Translations under genes and position numbers: made by a program
The notes under the pieces: generated by a model
What the model saw: the letters and a program-made list of their open reading frames with translations, nothing else
Database searches by the model: none
What the model was told of the DNA's origin: nothing
IMG/VR virus record: IMGVR_UViG_3300014819_000043
Location: 1-29,684 of that record
From: a virus
Strand: one strand, 5' to 3'
DNA: 29,684 nt
Shown here: positions 22,081-29,684 of the stretch, piece by piece
Layout: the number at the start of each line of letters is the position of its first letter
Position numbering within the stretch: the stretch's first letter is position 1

Positions 22081-23205
22081 TCAAGCAATAGAACGTGCAA
22101 CAGCACCGGCGGCTAGTTCAGAAGCAACAGTTGCGGCTGCTCGTCCTCCTGCTACTAATTCTCCCGCTTTTACAGATGCAGCAGTTGGTTCTGCGGCAGC
22201 GAGTGCTACACTTCCATGAGCACCACTTATTGCTCCTGATATGCCATGTGACCAGAAACCATGAATAATATGATATACTGTTGGCAATGCAGATATAAAC
22301 AGTATTAAAATATATATTTGAAATATTGTTGCTTCTAATTTTAGTCTTAAAGCAGTATCTTTTTGCCAATCTTCATATGACATTGCGCCGCTAGCTTCTT
22401 TTGTTTGCAAATCAGCTAACTTTCCTGCGGTTTTAATATCTTCTTTGGAAGCAACGGTTGTACCTTTGTTGTTACCAAGCTTTAAATATTTTTTATGTAG
22501 GTCTTGTCCTTTCCCTACTTTCCAGTATGCTTGATAGATATAATAAGAAAGCTTGTCAGGAACTGATCTATCAATTAAAGCTTCTTCAGCTTTATGTGCA
22601 TAGTGAAACAGATGTCCTATCCAAGAACAAAATTTTCCAAAAGCTTTCCAAAAATCAGATTGAGATTTTTGTAACCAAACTCCTAGTTTTTCTAAACCAG
22701 AACCAATTAATGAAATAAGTTTAAGACCTGCCAACGTAATACCACCGAGGGTAAGAGGATCTATAAACTCAAGTAGTTTTCGTTCGCTACCAAACAACTT
22801 ATCCGCTTCTGCAAAATAAGCCTGAGCTTCTTTTAATATGTTGTTATGTTTTTTTGCTACGAATAATTTTCTTTCAGCAATTTGACCGGTTTGTGATTTA
22901 AGATTTTTTGTGGCAGCATCCCATTGTTGTATGGTATTTTGAAATGCGTTCATATCTTGGGGCATTGCAACTGAACTGCCACTCTTATTGATAAGATTAT
23001 AAATTTCCATTATATCTGGATTGTTTTTATAACCTTGAACTTTTTTAACTAGTCCATCAAATTGTTGTATCATTGCTTCTATGGTTTTTTGTCCAGCCTC
23101 AACAACGCCTTGTTTAACACGTTGAACTATTCCTTGTTCAAGTAGTAATGAAGCAACCTCACGTTGAATAATTGTTTCTAGCAAAAGCTTTTCTGAAGAA
23201 TTCAT
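22081..23205 (-). CDS. Putative membrane-interacting protein with N-terminal tag-like helix, 374 aa
   Basis: The ATG at 23205 lies four bases after the upstream stop with GAAGAGA as ribosome binding site; a longer frame from 23280 would overlap that gene and is not favoured. The N-terminus MNSSEKLLLETIIQREVASLLLEQ is an amphipathic helix similar to the tags elsewhere. Residues about 25-150 are helical and probably coiled-coil; a hydrophobic stretch follows (IDPLTLGGITLAGLKLISLIGSG is cut here to its character: Gly/Leu/Ile-rich). A transmembrane segment is visible near residues 295-315 (IYILILFISALPTVY), then a Gly/Ala-rich hydrophobic tail. Such a layout fits a protein that enters or crosses membranes, perhaps an ejected internal protein. 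No family recognised. Confidence 0.6.
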   Translation of the reverse strand: MNSSEKLLLETIIQREVASLLLEQGIVQRVKQGVVEAGQKTIEAMIQQFDGLVKKVQGYKNNPDIMEIYNLINKSGSSVAMPQDMNAFQNTIQQWDAATKNLKSQTGQIAERKLFVAKKHNNILKEAQAYFAEADKLFGSERKLLEFIDPLTLGGITLAGLKLISLIGSGLEKLGVWLQKSQSDFWKAFGKFCSWIGHLFHYAHKAEEALIDRSVPDKLSYYIYQAYWKVGKGQDLHKKYLKLGNNKGTTVASKEDIKTAGKLADLQTKEASGAMSYEDWQKDTALRLKLEATIFQIYILILFISALPTVYHIIHGFWSHGISGAISGAHGSVALAAAEPTAASVKAGELVAGGRAAATVASELAAGAVARSIA

Positions 23206-23209
23206 ATTG

Positions 23210-23755
23210 TCAATCTCTTCTGGAACGTTTACCAGAGCATTTCCATTTCTTACGTGATAATCTGAGGGGACTGTTAGCATCTTTAGCGGCAGAAGGATGA
23301 TCTTTCATTTGACCGTAAGAGCGAGCACAGTAGCTGTCGCCCTTTGAGGTTCCTGGAGCAATTGAATAACCTTTTGCTCCATAACGAACTGTTTTCTTAT
23401 TCTTGCCAGAACCGACAACCTTTTTGTATTTCTTTGAACCTGTATATTTTTCAGCAAGATTTGAACGTTGTTCTGTGCCCATAAGATCTGAAACAATTCT
23501 ACTGATCAATTCTTCTTCAATATCAGGAAAGAATTCATTATCTAAGATATTTCTTACCATATCTTTAAGTTTAGCTAAAGATCTTTCATCATATTTGGCA
23601 TCATCTACATATTGATCAAAATCAGCCAGCGTATCAAATCCTTCTTCTCCAAATGCTTTTTGAAGAACAGGTATAGCTGTATTTTTTGTAAAATCAGTTT
23701 GAATATTCTCATGGAGAAGAAAGTTTAATACGTTCTTAATATTATAGTTTGACAT
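23210..23755 (-). CDS. Hypothetical protein with basic Cys/Trp C-terminal module, 181 aa
   Basis: Residues 1-17 (MSNYNIKNVLNFLLHEN) form a short helix comparable with the tags. The middle is acidic and helical (LAKLKDMVRNIL, EEELISRIVSDLM). The C-terminal 60 residues are basic: YGAKGYSIAPGTSKGDSY, then C143-A-R-S, then SPLRLSRKKWKC173 and a final RSRRD. The Y-C-x-R-S ... S-R-x-x-W-x-C pattern recurs in marine phage proteins in my memory as a domain of unknown function; the two cysteines could bind metal or pair. The start has AAAGGA six bases upstream. It is coupled to the genes on either side within the minus-strand operon. Confidence 0.65.
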   Translation of the reverse strand: MSNYNIKNVLNFLLHENIQTDFTKNTAIPVLQKAFGEEGFDTLADFDQYVDDAKYDERSLAKLKDMVRNILDNEFFPDIEEELISRIVSDLMGTEQRSNLAEKYTGSKKYKKVVGSGKNKKTVRYGAKGYSIAPGTSKGDSYCARSYGQMKDHPSAAKDANSPLRLSRKKWKCSGKRSRRD

Positions 23756-23767
23756 TATAAATCCTTT

Positions 23768-24121
23768 TCAGAGTGGCCAAGCTTTGCCAGTTTTTTCTTC
23801 AAAAGATTTTTTAGCAACGTTTTGTGCATTCAGTTTTTCCATTACGGTTTCAACTGTTGCGCCTTCACGTTTAAGTTCTTCTTGATATTCTTTTGAAGCA
23901 CGAATTACTTCAGTCATGGCAGCTAACTGTTCTGGTGTCCCTTGAAGTTTGAAAGGAAACCCAGCTAATCCTTCATCTTCTTCTGTTTGCTCCGACATAC
24001 CAGCAGCTACTTTTCTCATACCGGCAGCAGCAAGGCGGGCAGCAATGGAGGCAAATAATAATTTACCTGACCAAGATAGACGAATTTCATTTAAATGTTG
24101 TTTAGATTTTTTATCTGACAT
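23768..24121 (-). CDS. Small conserved phage protein, 117 aa
   Basis: First gene of the minus-strand operon, with GAGG seven bases before its ATG. The N-terminal part has a basic segment and an Ala-rich hydrophobic helix (LLFASIAARLAAAGMRKVAAG). The C-terminal half FKLQGTPEQLAAMTEVIRAS, EYQEELKREGATVETVMEKL and FEEKTGKAWPL is a compact helical pattern that I have seen in phage tail regions, but no function is known to me. It diverges from the tape measure gene. Confidence 0.6.
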   Translation of the reverse strand: MSDKKSKQHLNEIRLSWSGKLLFASIAARLAAAGMRKVAAGMSEQTEEDEGLAGFPFKLQGTPEQLAAMTEVIRASKEYQEELKREGATVETVMEKLNAQNVAKKSFEEKTGKAWPL

Positions 24122-24205
24122 TATATTGCCTCAATACCTTAAAATTTTAGATCCGATTGTAATTATGAGAAGACCGGATAAACACTACAAGTTAAATAGT
24201 AAAAC
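24122..24205. promoter_or_regulatory. Divergent intergenic region between minus-strand operon and tape measure gene
   Basis: Eighty-four bases separate two divergent genes, so promoters for both directions are expected here. It contains the AT-rich palindrome TAAAATTTTA and the minus-strand ribosome binding site GAGG near 24129-24132. For the tape measure gene I see TAAATAG a few bases before ATG but no Shine-Dalgarno. No single element is convincing. Confidence 0.35.
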
Positions 24206-27200
24206 ATGCAATCAAATATTGAAATAACGGCACAACTGAATAAAATGCTTTTAGAGCAAAATCAGTTATATCTTACGCAAGCTAAAATTCAGCGTGGACA
24301 ATTAGCTTTGACGCAACAATTAGTTGCAGCAATGGGCGATGTTGATGTTTCAAAATTAAATGAAAGCCTAAATGCTACCACAGAGCAGATCGCCGCAGCA
24401 GACGAAGCTTTAAAAAGAATGGGCATTAGCGGTCAAAGAGCCGGTGATCAAATATCAAGCTCTAGTTCTCAAGCAAAAATAAATTTATTAGCTACAGCGG
24501 ACGCAACTGAAAAAGCAGCAAATGCAATGGAAAAAGGTGCCATATATGGTGCAGCATTTCAAGGAGCGGTCAAAGGTTTCCAGGTATCTTATTCAATATT
24601 AAGCGGCATTGCTGGAATATTAGGATCCGTTGCCAGTACCATGGGACAATTCGCTATGTCCGTTTTGTCATTTCCTCTGAAAATATGGAGTTTCTTATTT
24701 GAAAAAGCTTCTCAAGGCGGCGGCGGTGGTGAATTAAGACAAACTTTAGAAAATATACGTAAAGAATTTGGTGATCTAGAAAAAGGATCTTCAAAAGCCA
24801 TAATAAGTTTAGCTAAAAGTATATCTGGACCTCTTACCGATACAGGATTAAGTACTTATAGAATATTTGGCAATCTGGCAGAAAGATTAAAATATGTTGC
24901 CGAACTTGCCAAAGCTTTAGGTCCAATATTCATTAATATCGTTCAAAAAGGACTAATAGCTGACGCCGAAGCCGTTGGTCAATTCCAAAAAGCTCTAGGT
25001 CTTTCAAATGAACAAATGAAAACCATTGCCAGAACATCAATAGTATCTGGCAGAACAATGGATGAAGAGCTAAGGCAAACCGCCAATTATGCAGTCCAAT
25101 TGGGAGATGCTTTTGGAATGAATGCCATGGAAATATCTCGTGACATGGCTGAGATGGAAGGAGATTTAAAGCATTTTGGTGGTATGTCAAAGAAAGAATT
25201 TGGCGAAGCTGCTGTATATGCAAAGAAATTAGGAATAGAAATCAAATCTCTTACCGGAATTATTGATACATTCGACAATCTAGATTCCGCTGCAAATGCT
25301 GTAGCTAGGTTGAACCAACAGTTTGGTATACAATTAGAGACTATAGAAATAATGAGGATGACCGGTCCAGAACGATTAGAGTATATTAGAAAACAATATG
25401 AAAAAACTGGTCGAACATTTGAACAACTTGATCGTCAAAGTCAGCAATACATGGCTACAACCATAGGCATGACACAAGAAGAAGCGCAACTAGCATTTGC
25501 TCAAAATAATCGTGGCGTTGGACTAGATCAGATAAAAAAGAAATCTGCCGAAGCAGAAAAGAAACAGTTAACCCAAGCCGAAGCACTACAAAAACTTGCT
25601 GGCTCAATTGAGAGATTAGTTAAAGGCGGCGGTGGGGGTGTTACAACGTTATTCGAAGCATTTACTAAAGGCTTTGAAACTGCCATATTCCGAAGTAGGG
25701 ATTTTAGGCAAATTATGAGGAATATCAGGCAAATTCTTAGAACTACTAGACTGGCAGGTATGCAAGTAGGTAGAGCATTTGTTGAGATGTTTCCAGGCGT
25801 AAAAAACATTCTTGGCGGATTAGCAGATTTGTTTAGTCCTACCCGTTGGAAAGCAACAATGAGAAAAGTTGTTGAGGTTTTCAAAGATTTTTTTAGAGAT
25901 TTACAAACAAATCCAGAAGCTGGATTAAAAAATCTATTTGACAGGCTTAAAAAAGTATTCTTTGATCATTTTGATGCTAGTACAGGAGCAGGAAATAAAA
26001 TAATTGAAGGTTTTAAAACATTCTTTACTGTAATATTAAAAGCGGTAGTTGGAGGATTAAAAGCTTTTATTCCAATGGCATTTGAAGCTTTAACTAAGCT
26101 TATAAAAGGCATTAATAGTTTCCTTAAAGGAGAAGTAGGTATTCCTATAGACACCAGTACTATAGGTGGTCAAATAATGGATTCCCTTAAAGGATTATGG
26201 GAAGCTATAAAGCCTGCTGGGGTAGAACTTTGGAATGCTATCAAAACCTTGTTAAGCACCGTTTTTGATATGATTGTGGATTGGATGAAAGAGCATTGGG
26301 CGATGATCGGTGCTTTATTAATTCCTCCATTGGTAGGAAGCATTTCTGGTGCCATACAGGCTGCTATGACCGGTGGCGTAGCTAAAGGGCTGCTGGGTGC
26401 AGCCGGGGATTTGGCAGGCGGTGGAAGCGGTGCTAGCGCCGTTAAAAAGCTAATTGAAACCGTTACAAATACCGCAGAAGAAACAAAAAAACAAACATTA
26501 GAACTAAGTCCAGTACAAAAAGCTGTCCAAGAAATAAAAGGAGTTATCGAGAAACTAAAGGACGTTGATATTGGTGCGTCTGATATTAAAAAAGCAGCAC
26601 TTTTTGGTTTGTACGTAACTGCCGGATTAACAATCATTGTATTGGCTATAGTTGGATTGGCAAAAGGCATTCAAGAAAGCGGTCTGGATGCTGGTTCTAT
26701 CTTGTTGGCTACTACAGTTATTCTGGCAGCGGCAGGAGTTATGGCTGCTATGTCATATACAGCCGATATATTAGAAAAATCAACTGTTAATCGAAATACA
26801 ATCAAAAAAGCAGGTATAGTTGCAGTCTTTGCAGCGATATTGACCGTTGGTTTTATAGCTTCATTAGGATTAATGGTAGAAGCAATAAAGGGTTTAGGAG
26901 CAGAAAATGTTGCCATGGCAATACCTGCTCTCTTAGGTATGACAGTAGTCATGGGAGCCATGTCTTTATTGGCATATGCAATCGAAAAAGCTAACGTTAG
27001 TTCAAAAGCCTTGACAGGAATGGTTGTGATTGGTATATTTGCAGCCGGTTTAACTTTTTTCATGGCGCTGATGGTTGGAATAATGAGAATTGCAACGGCC
27101 GGATTGTCCGCAGAAGAAACCGTTGCTATAGGTTCTCTATTTCTTTCTATGGCTGGAGTGATGCTAGCAATGATACCTTTGATGTTAGCGGCAGCAGCGG

Positions 27201-29089
27201 TGGGTGTTATGATGGCAAATCCAATCGTGGCGGCGGTGGTGACGGGTGCGCTGGTATTAGGTTTAGCAACCATAGGAACGTTTGCCGAAGCCGTAACCGG
27301 TGTCATCATGAAAATAGTATCATTAGCTGAAGGTATGCCCTCTGGACCTGAAGTAAAATCAAAGGTCGATATTATGATATCGGTTATGGGTGCATTGACC
27401 AACTTAGTATCTGCTGTAGGAGGTATAACCTCTACCGTTGCAATCTCTGTAGACGATGACGATACGGGGGCTTTTACTTCTGCAATGGATTCGGTAACTC
27501 GTTTCATACAACAAATGTCTATATCTGCTAGAGAATTTATAACTCAAACGATAACGTTAGTTTCTGGTTTTAGCAAAGAAGATTTAGCTAAAGTGGAAGT
27601 AGTTACTTCATTGTTAGCTGGCTTAGGAAGTTTAATAGGAAGCTTTTCAGAAGCTCTAAATGGATTAAAATCCGAAAGTTGGTTTGGAGAAGATGCAGAA
27701 TTTAGAAGTAATATGACTGTATTTGGCAGTATGGTTACTACTGTGGTAGATTCTGTTCTTTCGTCCGGAATTTTGACACAATCAACTGCTTTAATAACTG
27801 GATTTACTAGAGGTCTTGGTGGTTTAACTGAAGAACAAGTAAAAGCTATTGGTCCACTTACCGGTGTTTTATCTTCTATATTCACCTTTTTGGGTGCAGT
27901 AATGAAGTCATTGCAACTCGATCCTGCAACTGTCACGGCATTAGCTGGTAGTGATGAAGGTGCCTCCGCAGCTCGTTCAATTGTCTCGAGTTATTCAACC
28001 ACAACAACTACAAACATTATTCGCTTGCTCGATGTTGTTAAAGACAGCATTGCGCCAATGGTCAATGCATTGCTCAGTTCTGTTGCCGGTATTGAAACAA
28101 GACAATTAGATAGAGCAGCAAAAGCTGGACAAGCGGTTATGAGCATAATATCTGGTATTAGCGGATTTATGGATGCTGTTAGAAAATCTGGTCTTAAATC
28201 AACTAGTATTGGGGTTGGCGAAGGAAAAGCTGAAATCATAGAAAACTTTGATCAAACACAATTCGAATCAATATTACGTAACATGGGCACGGTTATTAGT
28301 ACCATATTTGCTCCAGGAAATGTTGGATTTATAAAACAAATAGTTGATGCATTAGTAGGTGCTGATCTGGGAAGACTGCCTAGAAACATCGGAGATAAAG
28401 TAAAAGGAATTGTTGATATTGTTGGATTAGTTTCTACTCTTAATAATCCGGAGTTGATTAAGTCTTTGTCGGATTTAAGTGTAGGAGGCGTCGGAGGCGG
28501 AATAAATCCTGCATCTATTGGTGCTCGTATTACCTCTATTGCTGGAATAGTCACAACTGCAATAAGTGGATTAGCGGGAATATTCACAACAGACATTATA
28601 CGTTCTTTAAATGTATTTTCAAAAGGTCGTGCAGCGCAACTTGAAAGATTTAGTGAAATGTCGAGCAGCTTAATCACAATGGTTAATACTCTAGATAGTC
28701 AATTAGCTAACGTTCAAGAAGCATTAGGATCCTTGGCAGGTAGAGCAACATTTGGCAATATTAAGGCTGCATTGTTTGGCGGTGAAGATGAGGCTAGTAA
28801 AGCAAATAGCGTCTTTGGAGGCATTAACTCTATCATTAATGAACTAAACAATATAAGACCTGTCAATCTAGAAGCTAGTTTGGGTAGAATTGCTGGCATG
28901 GTTACAATGGGCGGCAGCGAAGAATTTAATATTAATCACAAAAACTTTACATTAACTGTCAATTTGAGTGTGCATTTGAATGCACAAACTATTGAAGAAG
29001 CAATAGTTTCTAATCCAGCAGGCACCTTAGTTGTTACAAGAGAAGGTACGAAAACCCCAGGTTCTGGCAGACTAAGAGGAAGAGGCTGA
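24206..29089 (+). CDS. Tape measure protein, 1627 aa
   Basis: Very long protein downstream of the tube and chaperone genes, with the usual tape-measure composition. The N-terminal 100 residues are helical and Gln/Ala-rich. A hydrophobic segment lies at about 115-170, then a long polar helical region. From about 695 to 1045 there is a series of at least seven hydrophobic segments rich in Gly, Ala, Val and Met, as expected for parts that insert into the host membrane at infection. The rest is helical with Gly-rich joints, ending in a basic GSGRLRGRG. It acts as the scaffold that sets tail tube length and is released on ejection. T4 gp29 has 590 residues, so the tail should be far longer. No peptidoglycan hydrolase motif is evident. 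Confidence 0.85.
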   Translation: MQSNIEITAQLNKMLLEQNQLYLTQAKIQRGQLALTQQLVAAMGDVDVSKLNESLNATTEQIAAADEALKRMGISGQRAGDQISSSSSQAKINLLATADATEKAANAMEKGAIYGAAFQGAVKGFQVSYSILSGIAGILGSVASTMGQFAMSVLSFPLKIWSFLFEKASQGGGGGELRQTLENIRKEFGDLEKGSSKAIISLAKSISGPLTDTGLSTYRIFGNLAERLKYVAELAKALGPIFINIVQKGLIADAEAVGQFQKALGLSNEQMKTIARTSIVSGRTMDEELRQTANYAVQLGDAFGMNAMEISRDMAEMEGDLKHFGGMSKKEFGEAAVYAKKLGIEIKSLTGIIDTFDNLDSAANAVARLNQQFGIQLETIEIMRMTGPERLEYIRKQYEKTGRTFEQLDRQSQQYMATTIGMTQEEAQLAFAQNNRGVGLDQIKKKSAEAEKKQLTQAEALQKLAGSIERLVKGGGGGVTTLFEAFTKGFETAIFRSRDFRQIMRNIRQILRTTRLAGMQVGRAFVEMFPGVKNILGGLADLFSPTRWKATMRKVVEVFKDFFRDLQTNPEAGLKNLFDRLKKVFFDHFDASTGAGNKIIEGFKTFFTVILKAVVGGLKAFIPMAFEALTKLIKGINSFLKGEVGIPIDTSTIGGQIMDSLKGLWEAIKPAGVELWNAIKTLLSTVFDMIVDWMKEHWAMIGALLIPPLVGSISGAIQAAMTGGVAKGLLGAAGDLAGGGSGASAVKKLIETVTNTAEETKKQTLELSPVQKAVQEIKGVIEKLKDVDIGASDIKKAALFGLYVTAGLTIIVLAIVGLAKGIQESGLDAGSILLATTVILAAAGVMAAMSYTADILEKSTVNRNTIKKAGIVAVFAAILTVGFIASLGLMVEAIKGLGAENVAMAIPALLGMTVVMGAMSLLAYAIEKANVSSKALTGMVVIGIFAAGLTFFMALMVGIMRIATAGLSAEETVAIGSLFLSMAGVMLAMIPLMLAAAAVGVMMANPIVAAVVTGALVLGLATIGTFAEAVTGVIMKIVSLAEGMPSGPEVKSKVDIMISVMGALTNLVSAVGGITSTVAISVDDDDTGAFTSAMDSVTRFIQQMSISAREFITQTITLVSGFSKEDLAKVEVVTSLLAGLGSLIGSFSEALNGLKSESWFGEDAEFRSNMTVFGSMVTTVVDSVLSSGILTQSTALITGFTRGLGGLTEEQVKAIGPLTGVLSSIFTFLGAVMKSLQLDPATVTALAGSDEGASAARSIVSSYSTTTTTNIIRLLDVVKDSIAPMVNALLSSVAGIETRQLDRAAKAGQAVMSIISGISGFMDAVRKSGLKSTSIGVGEGKAEIIENFDQTQFESILRNMGTVISTIFAPGNVGFIKQIVDALVGADLGRLPRNIGDKVKGIVDIVGLVSTLNNPELIKSLSDLSVGGVGGGINPASIGARITSIAGIVTTAISGLAGIFTTDIIRSLNVFSKGRAAQLERFSEMSSSLITMVNTLDSQLANVQEALGSLAGRATFGNIKAALFGGEDEASKANSVFGGINSIINELNNIRPVNLEASLGRIAGMVTMGGSEEFNINHKNFTLTVNLSVHLNAQTIEEAIVSNPAGTLVVTREGTKTPGSGRLRGRG

Positions 29090-29104
29090 TAGGAGCATAT
29101 TAAT

Positions 29105-29278
29105 ATGACAATATATGAACAAATGATAGCTAGCGAAGAATATAAAAAGCTTTTTGAACAACTACCAGATGATAGAAAATATGCAATTCAAGAAGATATG
29201 AAGAAATTTATTGATGATGTCGAGAACAAACTTATTAATCCTCTTAAAACTCATATGGAAACTTTTAATAAGAAGTAG
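29105..29278 (+). CDS. Small hypothetical protein, 57 aa
   Basis: Starts 16 bases after the tape measure stop with AGGAG at 29091-29095 as Shine-Dalgarno. It is helical and charged (MTIYEQMIASEEYKKLFEQ, then a central KYAIQEDMKKFIDDVENKL), with no cysteines or membrane segment. Too short for assignment. The strong ribosome binding site and its place between tape measure and the next gene argue that it is real. Its stop codon overlaps a TAGTTAT box of the next gene. Confidence 0.6.
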   Translation: MTIYEQMIASEEYKKLFEQLPDDRKYAIQEDMKKFIDDVENKLINPLKTHMETFNKK

Positions 29279-29282
29279 TTAT
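29276..29282 (+). promoter_or_regulatory. TAGTTAT box five bases before the last gene
   Basis: TAGTTAT, five bases, ATG at 29288, again without a Shine-Dalgarno. It differs from TATTTAT at one position and keeps the same spacing as the other boxes. The first three bases are also the stop codon of the preceding gene. Confidence 0.3.
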
Positions 29283-29287
29283 ATATT

Positions 29288-29684
29288 ATGTCCAATGATT
29301 ATCCAAGAAGAGTTAGAGATGTTTTGGCGTCTCAAAATAAAAGAAGTATCAGCATAATCCTTACAAATACCGGTCCTTCAAGTGAAGCTTCTGGGGGTAA
29401 TCATGTTGTTGACATTGGTGCAGACGATTATACTGAAGACACTAAAACAATAGCACATACTTTCGCCGTCGCTACAATCGATGAAGCCCAAAATACATAC
29501 AAACCATCCAATCAATATCAACAAGCTAGTTTATTAAATGGCAATGGATATCCTGCTGCGATATCAGATGAATTTGAAGATGATTATTATTTAGGAAAAG
29601 AAACAGTTGGTGCTGATGGTAAAGCAATGTTCGTCAATCTTTCTGATAGTGATTTGCTAAACATTAATATAATCAAAGGTAAAG
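29288..29684 (+). CDS. Unidentified late protein, 3' end beyond the window
   Basis: An open frame of 132 codons from ATG 29288 with no stop before the end of the window. The protein begins MSNDYPRRVRDVLASQ, followed by a short strand (SISIILTNTG), an acidic region and a Tyr/Asn/Gln-rich segment. In T4-like phages the genes after the tape measure encode tube-terminator or baseplate proteins (gp48, gp54), but the visible part does not let me decide. A baseplate-related role is inferred from position only. Confidence 0.6.
   Translation, partial: MSNDYPRRVRDVLASQNKRSISIILTNTGPSSEASGGNHVVDIGADDYTEDTKTIAHTFAVATIDEAQNTYKPSNQYQQASLLNGNGYPAAISDEFEDDYYLGKETVGADGKAMFVNLSDSDLLNINIIKGK

Noticed and set aside
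23205-23280. Longer start for the membrane-interacting protein on the minus strand
   Set aside because: The extra 25 residues overlap the upstream gene. ATG 23205 follows the upstream stop closely, has a purine-rich site and places the tag-like helix at the N-terminus as in other genes.
24122-24205. A tRNA or small RNA gene in the divergent intergenic region
   Set aside because: No cloverleaf, no T-loop consensus and no stable hairpin with a terminator could be seen in these 84 bases.
26671-27507. A 278-codon open frame on the minus strand within the tape measure gene
   Set aside because: It mirrors the repetitive Ala/Val/Ile codons of the tape measure frame, its product is a low-complexity Ile/Thr/Pro/Ala chain without fold-like features, and it has no supporting ribosome binding site or neighbours on that strand.
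24206-29089. A peptidoglycan hydrolase domain in the tape measure protein
   Set aside because: No lysozyme, NlpC/P60 or M23 peptidase motif was visible on reading; the Gly-rich segments are joints between helices and hydrophobic stretches.

Overview
The window is part of the late (virion) region of a large contractile-tailed phage of the T4 superfamily. The evidence is the order and similarity of the neck, tail-completion, sheath, tube, hub-chaperone and tape-measure genes (gp13-, gp14-, gp15-, gp18-, gp18-, gp19-, gp26/gp51-like, tape measure). Genes are tightly packed with short or overlapping junctions, and the DNA is visibly AT-rich. I see no tRNA, rRNA, CRISPR array, insertion sequence, integrase or terminase. 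The host cannot be read from the sequence; a marine or environmental T4-like phage is my inference.

Layout. 1-1400: the end of an unidentified gene, four very small genes (one membrane protein, one SH3-like) and a DUF192 protein. 1450-5449: a cargo-like block with two ParB/sulfiredoxin-like paralogues (DGHHRW motif) and two HAD-fold phosphatase-like proteins, one on the minus strand. 5471-11341: neck and tail completion (gp13-, gp14- and gp15-like), interrupted between gp13 and gp14 by two paralogues with an H-D-x-x-H motif. 11419-18667: two consecutive giant sheath genes, a small EF-hand protein and the tail tube gene. 18736-21481: a duplicated-domain protein, then a gp26-like/gp51-like chaperone pair apparently joined by a +1 frameshift. 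21527-24121: four minus-strand genes (NUDIX hydrolase, membrane protein, basic Cys-containing protein, small conserved protein). 24206-29684: a 1627-residue tape measure protein and two further genes, the last running off the window.

The most unusual theme is a set of short terminal tags on otherwise unrelated non-structural proteins. An N-terminal amphipathic helix of the type LLKEYIxLIIKE occurs in two enzyme classes and in the H-D-x-x-H pair, and twice internally in a polyprotein-like gene. A C-terminal RWxxLAGI motif closes three consecutive genes. By analogy with T4 capsid-targeting sequences, which the prohead protease removes, these may mark proteins packaged into the head and injected with the DNA. 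That is inference.

Other points are a recurrent AT-rich heptamer (TATTTAT type) 4-5 nt before several start codons without a Shine-Dalgarno, suggesting leaderless late transcripts; a scar of a tandem duplication that copied the first eight codons of gene 14; and a tape measure long enough to predict a tail of about 240 nm.
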